A stretch of DNA of 64,000 bases from Blastopirellula sp. J2-11 (lineage in GTDB: Bacteria > Planctomycetota > Planctomycetia > Pirellulales > Pirellulaceae). Position 1 is the first letter of the stretch, and every line of letters begins with the position of its first letter. This document shows positions 9,145 through 17,185 of this stretch, in pieces. Location: assembly GCF_024584705.1 (NCBI RefSeq), contig NZ_CP097384.1:5332001-5396000 (forward strand), given 5' to 3'. Below the pieces are notes generated by a model. It was not told the DNA's origin. It did not search any database and saw nothing but the letters and a program-made list of their open reading frames with translations. The translations under genes and the position numbers were made by a program.

Positions 9145-9606
9145 CTAGGGAGATTTCGGCTCGTGCAATCGCTTTTCAAACTCGTTGATTTTTTCGATCC
9201 GACGAGCATGACGCCCACCTTCGAATTCAGTCGTGAGCCAAATTTCGACCATCCGATCAATCAATCGTTCGCCGAGCATGTCGGCCGACAAGCACAACAC
9301 GTTCACATTGTTGTGACGTCGGCTCATTTCGGCGGTCAGGTCATCGTGACAAGTCGCGGCGCGAACGCCGGGCACTTTGTTGGCGACAATCGCCATGCCG
9401 ATGCCGCTGCCGCAGATGAGGATGCCGCGATCGACTTCTTCCGAGGCGACGCTTTGACTAACCGTCGCCGCAATATCGGGGTAATCGACACTACCGCAAT
9501 CGAAAGCGCCGACGTCTTGCACTTCGTGCCCGAGTCGTTTGAGCAACTCAATAATACTGTGTCGAACGCTGACGCCGCGATGGTCGCTGCCAATGGCGAT
9601 GCGCAT
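9145..9606 (-). CDS. rpiB: ribose-5-phosphate isomerase B
   Basis: This enzyme interconverts ribose 5-phosphate and ribulose 5-phosphate in the pentose phosphate pathway. The 153-residue product starts MRIAIGSDHRG and carries the active-site block GILICGSGIGMAIVANK with the catalytic Cys near residue 65. GVRAATCHD and the helical end typical of RpiB/LacAB follow. It lies 30 bp downstream of the Sua5/phosphatase fusion on the same strand. The same three functions are neighbours in Bacillus subtilis (ywlC, ywlE, ywlF), so the linkage looks conserved. Confidence 0.95.
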   Translation of the reverse strand: MRIAIGSDHRGVSVRHSIIELLKRLGHEVQDVGAFDCGSVDYPDIAATVSQSVASEEVDRGILICGSGIGMAIVANKVPGVRAATCHDDLTAEMSRRHNNVNVLCLSADMLGERLIDRMVEIWLTTEFEGGRHARRIEKINEFEKRLHEPKSP

Positions 9607-9636
9607 GATACTAGTTCCCTCCCCTCTCGCTAAATA

Positions 9637-10779
9637 TCAGGAGGTCGCCGGCAACTGATCAAGATCAATCGCTCTTACGCGAGCGATGACTTCCGCCTCG
9701 ATCTGGTCGGCGCACTGTTGATAGACGACTTCGGGATGACCGATCGGATCGGCCACGTCGAATCCATCCAAGCATAAATTGTGAGTGTATTCCGCCGCGC
9801 CGGGCCACTGCGCTAGTATGGCGTCTCGGTGGCTGCTGGTCATCGTCAGAATTAAATCGGCATGCTCCACTAAGCGATCGCTCAGCGGCTGACTCGCATG
9901 GGCTGACAAATCGAGTCCGCGGTCTCCCATCACCTTGATCGCTTCCGGCGCGGCGCGGCCCCCTGGAAATGCGGCTAGTCCTGCCGATGCGACAATAAAC
10001 CCCCGCGCGTCGAGCTCTTCGAGTTTGCACCCAAATCGCTCGGCCGCATGTTTTTGCATCAGAACTTCGGCCATGGGACTTCGGCAAGTATTGCCAGTAC
10101 AGACAAATACGACGCAGTAACTACTGAGACGCTTCAAGATTTTCTCCGAGACGACGCCAGAACGCAAAATCTCCACGTGATTGCCGACAACCCGCACCAC
10201 CGTCGATGGTTGCGAGTAGCGGCATTTCCCGCAGTCTAACACCAAACCAAGCGCATCGCCCAGCGCTTCCGTAACTTCGGCCCCCCGAACGGCGTCAGGC
10301 TGACCCGATCGATTGGCGCTGGTCAGCGCCAACGGTCCCGGCAGTAGACGCATCGCCTCTTGGATCAAGTCGTGCGAAGGGATCCGCAATCCAACAAATC
10401 CGCTGGGCGCAATCGCTGGAATCACGCTGTCAGGCAACCTTTGCACGACGCTGCGAGGATCGTCGCACGGCAACACCAGTGTAACCGGCCCCGGCCAACA
10501 TCGCGTCGCCAGCCGCTTCATCAGTGGAGTCGCTTGAGGAACATAGTCGGCCAATTCATCTTTGCTGCGAATGGCCAACGCAAACGGTTGATTCTTCGGA
10601 CGACCTTTCGCCTCCATCAATCGATCGATCGCGCCACTGTTAAGCGCCGAGACGGCGACTCCGTAAACGGTTTCGGTCGGAAAGGCGACGACTTGCCCTT
10701 CGGCGAGCGCCTGAACCGCACGGTGAATGACGTCTCGACGGTCTTCCGCCGCCTTTACGTCGATAACCCGAACTGTCAT
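9637..10779 (-). CDS. Sua5/YrdC threonylcarbamoyl-AMP synthase fused to low-Mr tyrosine/arginine phosphatase
   Basis: This is a two-domain protein of 380 residues. Residues ~1-210 match the YrdC/Sua5 fold that makes threonylcarbamoyl-adenylate for the t6A37 tRNA modification: VVAFPTETVYGVAV, KGRPKNQPFALAI, PGPVTLVLP and GPLALTSANRSGQPD. Residues ~218-380 are a low-molecular-weight protein phosphatase. Its CX5R loop is VFVCTGNTCRSPMAEV near residue 228 and its acid-loop aspartate is in DPIGHPEV near residue 340. The threonine in the P-loop (CTGNTCR) is the feature associated with arginine phosphatases such as YwlE. One frame runs through both halves, so this is a real fusion. It is co-oriented with rpiB. 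Confidence 0.92.
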   Translation of the reverse strand: MTVRVIDVKAAEDRRDVIHRAVQALAEGQVVAFPTETVYGVAVSALNSGAIDRLMEAKGRPKNQPFALAIRSKDELADYVPQATPLMKRLATRCWPGPVTLVLPCDDPRSVVQRLPDSVIPAIAPSGFVGLRIPSHDLIQEAMRLLPGPLALTSANRSGQPDAVRGAEVTEALGDALGLVLDCGKCRYSQPSTVVRVVGNHVEILRSGVVSEKILKRLSSYCVVFVCTGNTCRSPMAEVLMQKHAAERFGCKLEELDARGFIVASAGLAAFPGGRAAPEAIKVMGDRGLDLSAHASQPLSDRLVEHADLILTMTSSHRDAILAQWPGAAEYTHNLCLDGFDVADPIGHPEVVYQQCADQIEAEVIARVRAIDLDQLPATS

Positions 10780-10935
10780 GCTCGCCGCTTGCGCTCCGCT
10801 AGGGGCTGATTGCCCGAAGTTATTGTCTTGTCAAAAGTTAACTATACGGAATCCGGGCCACGCCAGACAAGTGGAAGCCCCAAATGGGCCTAATTATGGC
10901 CGAACCGTTTCCCTTACAGGCGTTTTCACGAAATA

Positions 10936-11874
10936 ATGGGTCCCATGACTCGTGAACTGCCCCTCATTTCGACGCTTCTCTTGCTGCTTTGCGGCTGCGT
11001 CCCCGGCTTGGATTCGCCGGGAGGATTGGAAGCTGTCTGGGGTGAACGAGGGATCTCTGACGGGAAATTTGAAAAACCGCGCGCCGTCGCGATTGACGCC
11101 AACGACCAGTTGTACATCGTCGATATGACGGCCCGGATTCAGGTTTTTGATCGCAATGGGAGTTTCTTACGTGCGTGGCAAATTCCGGAATACTATCGCG
11201 GTCGACCATCCGGCTTGTCCTTCAATCGGGCCGGCGATCTGCTGATCGCTGACACGCACTACAACCGGATGCTGGTCTATACGGCGGACGGTCGCAAGCT
11301 GGATGACCAAACGATCGGCGGAGTCGAAGGACATCGCCCCGGCGAATTTGGCTTTGTGACCGACGCCGTGCAAGACTCCCATGGTAACTACTACATCGCC
11401 GAATATGGCCAGTTTGATCGAATTCAAAAATTTACCGCCAGCGGCGAATATCTCTTCGAATGGGGAGGCCACGGCGATCAGCCGGGGCAATTTGTCCGCC
11501 CCCAAAACTTGGCGATCGACGCCGACGATCGGATCTGGGTCGCCGATGCGTGCAACCATCGGATTCAAGTCTTCGATGCGACCGGCGATAAAGCGGTCCT
11601 CATTAAAATGTGGGGCGCACACGGCGAACGGCCCGGCGAGTTAAGTTACCCGTACGATTTGATCCTCGACGGCCAAGGACACGTCTACGTGATCGAATTC
11701 GGCAACCATCGGTTGCAAAAATTCACGCTCGACGGTCAAAGCGTCGGCGTCTGGGGCGGCAACGGGCGAGAACCGGGGCAACTGTTTTGTCCATGGGCGC
11801 TGGCGCTGGACAGTCGCGGACGCGTGCATGTGGTTGATTCGAACAATCATCGTGTGCAGCGCGTGGCGCTGTAA
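10936..11874 (+). CDS. NHL-repeat lipoprotein
   Basis: This is a predicted exported protein with a beta-propeller. The N-terminus has a hydrophobic segment ending in LLLLCGCVPG, a plausible lipobox with acylated Cys. About five to six NHL-type blades follow. Each pairs a phrase such as IDANDQLYIVDM, NRAGDLLIADTHYN, IDADDRIWVADACNHR or LDSRGRVHVVDSNNHR with an IQVFD/VQRV strand and a GGHGDQPGQF-like turn. Start codons at 10936 and 10945 are both possible. NHL propellers bind proteins or ligands or are lyases; nothing here fixes the role. It is divergent from the Sua5 fusion and 161 bp upstream of the VWA operon. Confidence 0.86.
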   Translation: MGPMTRELPLISTLLLLLCGCVPGLDSPGGLEAVWGERGISDGKFEKPRAVAIDANDQLYIVDMTARIQVFDRNGSFLRAWQIPEYYRGRPSGLSFNRAGDLLIADTHYNRMLVYTADGRKLDDQTIGGVEGHRPGEFGFVTDAVQDSHGNYYIAEYGQFDRIQKFTASGEYLFEWGGHGDQPGQFVRPQNLAIDADDRIWVADACNHRIQVFDATGDKAVLIKMWGAHGERPGELSYPYDLILDGQGHVYVIEFGNHRLQKFTLDGQSVGVWGGNGREPGQLFCPWALALDSRGRVHVVDSNNHRVQRVAL

Positions 11875-12035
11875 ATCGGTCGAATCTTCAAACCGCCTAT
11901 CAGCTATCGCTTTGCGCTTTTCCAAGCGGTACCATAGGGGAACAACCGACCACCTTCTCTAAAAGCCTTCGCAACGCGCCGGCGACGTAACCTACGCGGC
12001 GATTTCATCACCCTATCCAGCCAAACGGGCGCATC

Positions 12036-15000
12036 ATGTTCGGGATCGACATCGCGTTCAACAAGCCGGCTTGGTTATGGCTGCTGTCCACCTTGCCGCT
12101 GCTCTGGTTTTTCAGCTATCGCAGTCTGGCGGGTCTCGGTCCGGTGCGCCGCTTGATGGCGCTCGGTCTTCGCTCAGCGGTGCTGGTGATGTTAATCTTT
12201 GCGCTGGCCGAGGCGCAGTTTTTACGCGTCAGCCAGCGGATGACAGTAATCTATGTGCTGGACCAGTCGCTCAGCATTCCCGAAGATCAGCGCGCCGCGA
12301 TGGCGCAGTACGTCTCGAAAGAAGTCAAAAAGCATCGCCAACCGTCGCGCGGCGATCGTGCGGGCGTGATCGTCTTTGGTCGCGAAGGGGCAATCGAAGT
12401 ACCGCCGTACGAAGATGACGTTCCGATCGGCCGCCGCCGCCTGATTGGCTTGGATCATATCAAGCAAGACGCGACCAACCTGGAAGCCGCGTTAAAGTTG
12501 GCCCAAGCTTCGTTCTCGGAGGATGAGGCGAAACGCATTGTCGTGGTGACCGACGGCAATCAAACGTTGGGAGACGCTCAGCCGATCGCCCGAGCGCTGT
12601 CCGCCAGCGGAATCGGCGTCGATGTCGCGCCGATCGAACTGTCGAGCCGCTCGGAAGTCGCCGTCGAAAAGGTGACGCTGCCAGACGACATTCGCAAAGG
12701 CGAGACGATTCGGACCTCGGTGGTGATTAACAACATGACCGAGCCGACGGCCGAAAACGCTGGCGTCGTGCGCGGCAAGCTGGTCGTCTTGCGAAAAGCG
12801 GGCAAGCTGGAAGAAGTGCTGGCGGAACAACCGATCGAAGTCGCACCGGGCAAAAAAGTGCTGACCTTTGAGCACGTGATCGATCGCCCTGACTTCTATA
12901 CGTACGAAGCCCGTTTTTTGCCGGATGATCGCACCGACGATTCGATGCCGCAAAACAACATCGCGACGGCGTTCACGCATGTTCGCGGCAAGGGCAGCGT
13001 CCTGCTGATAGAAGATTGGACGACGCCGGGCGAATACAGCGTGCTGGTCGATCGCCTGAAAGCGAACGATATCGAAGTCGACGTCATGCCGACCAACGAA
13101 CTGTTCGCCTCACTGGCCGAACTGCAGCGTTATGACTGCGTCATTCTGGCCGGCACGCCGCGATCAAGCGGCGCCGACGCTGGCGACTTGGCCAGTTTTA
13201 GCGATCAGCAAATCGAAGTGCTGGTCCGCAATACGCAGCAGATGGGTTGCGGCCTGGTGATGCTCGGCGGTCCGCAAGCGTTTGGCGCCGGCGGCTGGGC
13301 CAATAGCGAGTTGGAAAAGGCGATGCCGGTCGACTTTACGATCAAAGACGCCAAAGTGGTTCCGGTCGGCGCGTTGGCGATGTTGATGCACGCCTCCGAA
13401 TTGCCGCAAGGAAACTATTGGCAAAAAGTGATCGGCCGCGAGGCGCTGCAGGCTCTGGGCAACTCCGACTACTGCGGCCTGATCCATTACGCTGCGACTG
13501 ACCAATGGCTCTGGACCAGCAACGGAAATGGACTAATTCGCGTCGGACCGAATCGCCCCGGCATGCTGGCGAAGATGTCGCGAATGACGCCAGGCGACAT
13601 GCCGCAGTTTGATCCGTCGCTGCAAATGGCGCTGCGTGCGTTCAACCAGCTTCCGCCCAACGAAGTCGCCGTTAAGCACATGATCATCATCAGCGACGGC
13701 GACCCGTCCCCCGCCAATCCATTTACGTTGAGCGCGATCGCCAAAGCGGGCATCAAAGTGACCACCGTTGCGATCGGCACGCATGGTCCGGCGAACAGTT
13801 TAGAGCTGAAAAAAATCGCGACGGCGACCGGCGGCAAATATTATGAAGTGACCAACCCCAAGGCGCTGCCCCGGATTTATCAGCGCGAAGCCCGACGCAT
13901 CGCGCAGCCGTTGGTGAAAGATCATCCCGGCATGGTTCCTTTGGAACGATATCCCCACGAAATTACGACCGGCATCAACAGCTTTCCGTCGTTCGACGGC
14001 TACGTGATGACGTCGCTCAAAGACAATCCGTTAGTCGACGTCGCGCTGATTGCGCCCGACCCGGCGCAACATCCCGAGAACGCGACGCTGCTGGCGAGTT
14101 GGACGTTCGGGCTCGGCCGTTCGGTCGTCTTCACCAGCGACGCCGGACATCGCTGGACCAATCAATGGACCGGCTGGGATGGGTACGACAAGTTCTACAC
14201 GCAGATGATTCGCTGGGCGATGCGTCCCAGCGGCAACGAAGGGAAGTACACGATCGCCAGCGAAGCGAAAGATGGCAAAGTCCGCGTCGTCGTCACGGCG
14301 ATCGATCAAGAGGACGAGTATCTCAACTTTTTGAATATCTCCGGCAACGCCGTCGACCCGCGGATGGAAACGCACGATTTTCGGCTCGAACAAGTCGCGC
14401 CAGGGCGCTATGTCGGCGAGTTCGACGCCGACGAGTCTGGCAGCTATTTTCTGTCGCTCGTCCCTGGTCCCGGCGAAGCTCCGCTGCGAACCGGGGTGAA
14501 TGTTCCCTATTCGGCCGAATTTCGTCAGCAATTTACGAATTACAACTTGTTGGAGACCCTGGCCGATTTAGAGCCAACAGGGGGAGAAAAAGGGGAGCTG
14601 ATCCAGGGGAGAATGGCGCTCGGCCGCGTCGACGATTTGCTTGAGGTCGATACTTTCCGGCATAATCTGGCCAAAGCGGTCAGCAGTCAGCCGATCTGGC
14701 CCCTGTTGGTGGTAATCTGTGCGGTCGCATTTTTTCACGACGTTTTCATCCGCCGAGTTACGATAGGATTACAGTGGCTGGCGCCGGCAGCTCGATACGT
14801 CGGGCGAGCATTCGGCTTTGGCAAAGAAGAAAAGCAAGACGATCGGCTCGAGCGGTTGCGGATGAGCAAAGAGCAGGTCGCTTCCGACATCGACCAGCGC
14901 CGCGCCAGCACGCGTTTTGAAACCGACGCCGACGCACCGGAAGCAGGCGACGCCGTCTCCGACGAACTCTCGTCGGCGACTCCGCGTATCGATCGTCGAG

Positions 15001-15128
15001 TTCAATCCCCATCCCAATCAGAACCGAGCGAAGAAGATAACTATACGTCCCGCTTGTTAAAGGCGAAGCAAAAGGCTCGCCGACAACAGGCGCGCCCCGG
15101 GGATTCGTCCCCACCCCCCAAGGAATAA
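12036..15128 (+). CDS. large VWA membrane protein with glutamine amidotransferase-like domain
   Basis: A 1030-residue membrane protein heads a four-gene operon. Two N-terminal helices (about residues 11-28 and 44-62) precede a von Willebrand A domain whose metal site starts DQSLS (DxSxS, near residue 76) and continues with VVTDGNQTL. A middle region (residues ~320-560) begins VLLIEDWTTPGEYSVL and reads like a class-I glutamine amidotransferase-like fold without an obvious catalytic Cys. A second VWA-like strand IIISDGDPSP follows near residue 550. A helix at about 888-905 leads to a charged cytoplasmic tail of about 110 residues. Families of this layout accompany MoxR ATPases. The function is probably chaperone-like assembly or stress tolerance. 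Confidence 0.88.
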   Translation: MFGIDIAFNKPAWLWLLSTLPLLWFFSYRSLAGLGPVRRLMALGLRSAVLVMLIFALAEAQFLRVSQRMTVIYVLDQSLSIPEDQRAAMAQYVSKEVKKHRQPSRGDRAGVIVFGREGAIEVPPYEDDVPIGRRRLIGLDHIKQDATNLEAALKLAQASFSEDEAKRIVVVTDGNQTLGDAQPIARALSASGIGVDVAPIELSSRSEVAVEKVTLPDDIRKGETIRTSVVINNMTEPTAENAGVVRGKLVVLRKAGKLEEVLAEQPIEVAPGKKVLTFEHVIDRPDFYTYEARFLPDDRTDDSMPQNNIATAFTHVRGKGSVLLIEDWTTPGEYSVLVDRLKANDIEVDVMPTNELFASLAELQRYDCVILAGTPRSSGADAGDLASFSDQQIEVLVRNTQQMGCGLVMLGGPQAFGAGGWANSELEKAMPVDFTIKDAKVVPVGALAMLMHASELPQGNYWQKVIGREALQALGNSDYCGLIHYAATDQWLWTSNGNGLIRVGPNRPGMLAKMSRMTPGDMPQFDPSLQMALRAFNQLPPNEVAVKHMIIISDGDPSPANPFTLSAIAKAGIKVTTVAIGTHGPANSLELKKIATATGGKYYEVTNPKALPRIYQREARRIAQPLVKDHPGMVPLERYPHEITTGINSFPSFDGYVMTSLKDNPLVDVALIAPDPAQHPENATLLASWTFGLGRSVVFTSDAGHRWTNQWTGWDGYDKFYTQMIRWAMRPSGNEGKYTIASEAKDGKVRVVVTAIDQEDEYLNFLNISGNAVDPRMETHDFRLEQVAPGRYVGEFDADESGSYFLSLVPGPGEAPLRTGVNVPYSAEFRQQFTNYNLLETLADLEPTGGEKGELIQGRMALGRVDDLLEVDTFRHNLAKAVSSQPIWPLLVVICAVAFFHDVFIRRVTIGLQWLAPAARYVGRAFGFGKEEKQDDRLERLRMSKEQVASDIDQRRASTRFETDADAPEAGDAVSDELSSATPRIDRRVQSPSQSEPSEEDNYTSRLLKAKQKARRQQARPGDSSPPPKE

Positions 15129-15194
15129 TCGCGACGCGGTTCCAGCAGCGATTTAGAAGATCACTCGTCATCCATCTACTTTGAGGAAAGCGAC

Positions 15195-16229
15195 ATGAGC
15201 GTCGGCGAGACGATGCAGCAACAAGCGGAAGAGTTCCGCAATCGATATAATGCGGTGCGCGAGCAAATTGGGCGCGTGATCGTCGGTCACGACGAAATCG
15301 TCCACGGAGTGCTGACCTGCATGTTTGTCGGCGGGCACTGCCTACTCGAAGGCGTGCCGGGGCTCGGCAAGACTCTGCTAGTGCGCACCCTGGCCGAGAC
15401 GCTTGATCTGCCGTTCAATCGTATCCAGTACACGCCCGACTTGATGCCGGCCGATATTCTGGGGACCAACATGGTGATGGAAACGCCAGACGGTCGCCGG
15501 ATTTTTGAATTCCAAAAAGGGCCGATCTTCACCCAGATCTGTCTCGCGGACGAAATCAACCGCGCTACCCCCAAAACCCAATCGGCGATGCTAGAAACGA
15601 TGCAAGAGTTTTGCGTCACCGTCGGCGGCGTTCGTCATGAGCTCAAGAAGCCGTTCTTTGTGCTCGCGACGCAAAACCCGATCGAGCAAGAGGGAACCTA
15701 TCCGCTGCCCGAAGCTCAGCTCGACCGCTTCTTCTTCAAGCTGGTCGTCGGTTATTCGACCGCCGAAGATCTCGCGACGATCATCGATCGCACGACCAAA
15801 GGAACCTTCGCCAAGCCAGAAAAGGTGATGGATGGCGAAGAGATCATGAAGTGGCAAAAGCTGATCCGCGAAGTGATCTTGGCCAAACATGTGCAAGATT
15901 ACATCGTGCGATTGACTTTGGCGACGCATCCCGACGGCCCTATGGCCTTGCCGGTCACCAATCAATACTTGCGTTGGGGCAGCAGCCCGCGCGGCGCCCA
16001 AACGCTGGCCCTCGCAGCGAAGGTTCGCGCCTTGCTCGACGGCCGTTACAACGTCAGCTTCGAGGATATCCGCCGCGTTTATCTGCCGACGATGCGACAT
16101 CGCGTGATCCTGAACTTCGAAGCTCAAGCCGAAGGACTCGACACCGACCATGTGCTGCTCGAGATCTTGGAGAAACTACCCGAGAAGAGTGACGACGAGC
16201 CGATCGTGGCCCGCGTCGCAAATCGTTAA
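15195..16229 (+). CDS. MoxR family AAA+ ATPase
   Basis: This AAA+ ATPase acts with VWA proteins as a chaperone-like machine. The 344-residue product shows Walker A GVPGLGKTLL (about residue 56), Walker B with LADEINRATPKTQSAMLE (about 117-134), and sensor-1 region VLATQNPIEQEGTYPLPEAQLDRF. The C-terminal lid contains GSSPRGAQTL. A GAGGAAAG ribosome-binding site precedes the ATG. It lies 66 bp after the large VWA gene and 50 bp before the DUF58 gene, the standard MoxR-DUF58-VWA arrangement. Confidence 0.96.
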   Translation: MSVGETMQQQAEEFRNRYNAVREQIGRVIVGHDEIVHGVLTCMFVGGHCLLEGVPGLGKTLLVRTLAETLDLPFNRIQYTPDLMPADILGTNMVMETPDGRRIFEFQKGPIFTQICLADEINRATPKTQSAMLETMQEFCVTVGGVRHELKKPFFVLATQNPIEQEGTYPLPEAQLDRFFFKLVVGYSTAEDLATIIDRTTKGTFAKPEKVMDGEEIMKWQKLIREVILAKHVQDYIVRLTLATHPDGPMALPVTNQYLRWGSSPRGAQTLALAAKVRALLDGRYNVSFEDIRRVYLPTMRHRVILNFEAQAEGLDTDHVLLEILEKLPEKSDDEPIVARVANR

Positions 16230-16279
16230 CTTTCGCCTGTCTCGCTTCGCCGCCCCTGCCAGAGGACGCACCCGCGCGT

Positions 16280-17185
16280 ATGCCTGTCACGACGACTTCT
16301 TCGATCGAATTGCTCTCGCCCAAGATGCTGGCTCAGCTCGAACGTCTCGAGTTGGTCAGCCGGAAGATTTTTCGTGGGCGGATGAAGGGAGAACGACGCA
16401 GCAAACGCAAAGGGCAGAGCGTCGAGTTCGCCGACTTTCGCAATTACGTCCACGGCGACGATCTCCGCTTTATCGACTGGAACACCTACGCGCGACTCGA
16501 TAAGCTCTTCCTCAAGCTCTTCCTGGAAGAAGAAGACCTCCACTTCTTTACGCTGATCGACGCCAGCACCTCGATGGATTTCGGCGAGCCGACCAAGCTT
16601 CACTTCGCCAAACAGATGGCCGCGGCCCTCTGCTACATCGGCCTCTGTCGCGCTGACCGCGTCAAGTGCGAATCCTTCGGCACGCCGCTCCGAAAACCGG
16701 GCCCCGTCTTACGCGGCAGGCATAGCCTGATGCGGATGCTCGATCATATCAATCAGATCGAACCCGGCGAAAACGTGCCGCTGCTCGATGCGGTCAAATC
16801 GTTCTGTCTCCGCAACCAAGGCAAAGGAGTCTTGGTGCTGATCACCGACCTGATGGACAAGTCAGGCTACGAGGCGGCCTTCCGCTTTCTCACCGCCCAG
16901 CAAATGGACGTTTACGTCATTCATACCCTGTCACCGGTCGAACTGAACCCCGAAGACCAAATCAAAGGCGACTTGCGACTGGTCGACAGCGAAGACGCTG
17001 ACGCCGCCGAAATCACCGTCAGCCGACCGCTGCTTGAGAAATACAAAAAGACCCTCAACGCGTTTGTCGAAGGGGCCAAGTCGTATTGCACCAAACGCGG
17101 CATGACTTACATGCTGGCGAATACGGAAACGCCGGTCGATCAAATCGTCTCCTCCTATCTGCGTCAGAGGGGGCTCGTCCGCTAA
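16280..17185 (+). CDS. DUF58 domain protein
   Basis: This soluble 301-residue protein is of the DUF58 type and usually pairs with MoxR. The diagnostic segment SVEFADFRNYVHGDDLRFIDW followed by NTYARLDKLFLKLF lies at about residues 51-80. It then enters a VWA-like fold with LIDASTSMDFGEP, which preserves a DxSxS metal-binding pattern. The stop codon TAA shares its last A with the ATG of the next gene, so translation of the two is probably coupled. Confidence 0.94.
   Translation: MPVTTTSSIELLSPKMLAQLERLELVSRKIFRGRMKGERRSKRKGQSVEFADFRNYVHGDDLRFIDWNTYARLDKLFLKLFLEEEDLHFFTLIDASTSMDFGEPTKLHFAKQMAAALCYIGLCRADRVKCESFGTPLRKPGPVLRGRHSLMRMLDHINQIEPGENVPLLDAVKSFCLRNQGKGVLVLITDLMDKSGYEAAFRFLTAQQMDVYVIHTLSPVELNPEDQIKGDLRLVDSEDADAAEITVSRPLLEKYKKTLNAFVEGAKSYCTKRGMTYMLANTETPVDQIVSSYLRQRGLVR

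Noticed and set aside
8942-9148. Small plus-strand frame between the chemoreceptor and rpiB.
   Set aside because: No ribosome-binding site, odd composition, and it runs into the end of rpiB.
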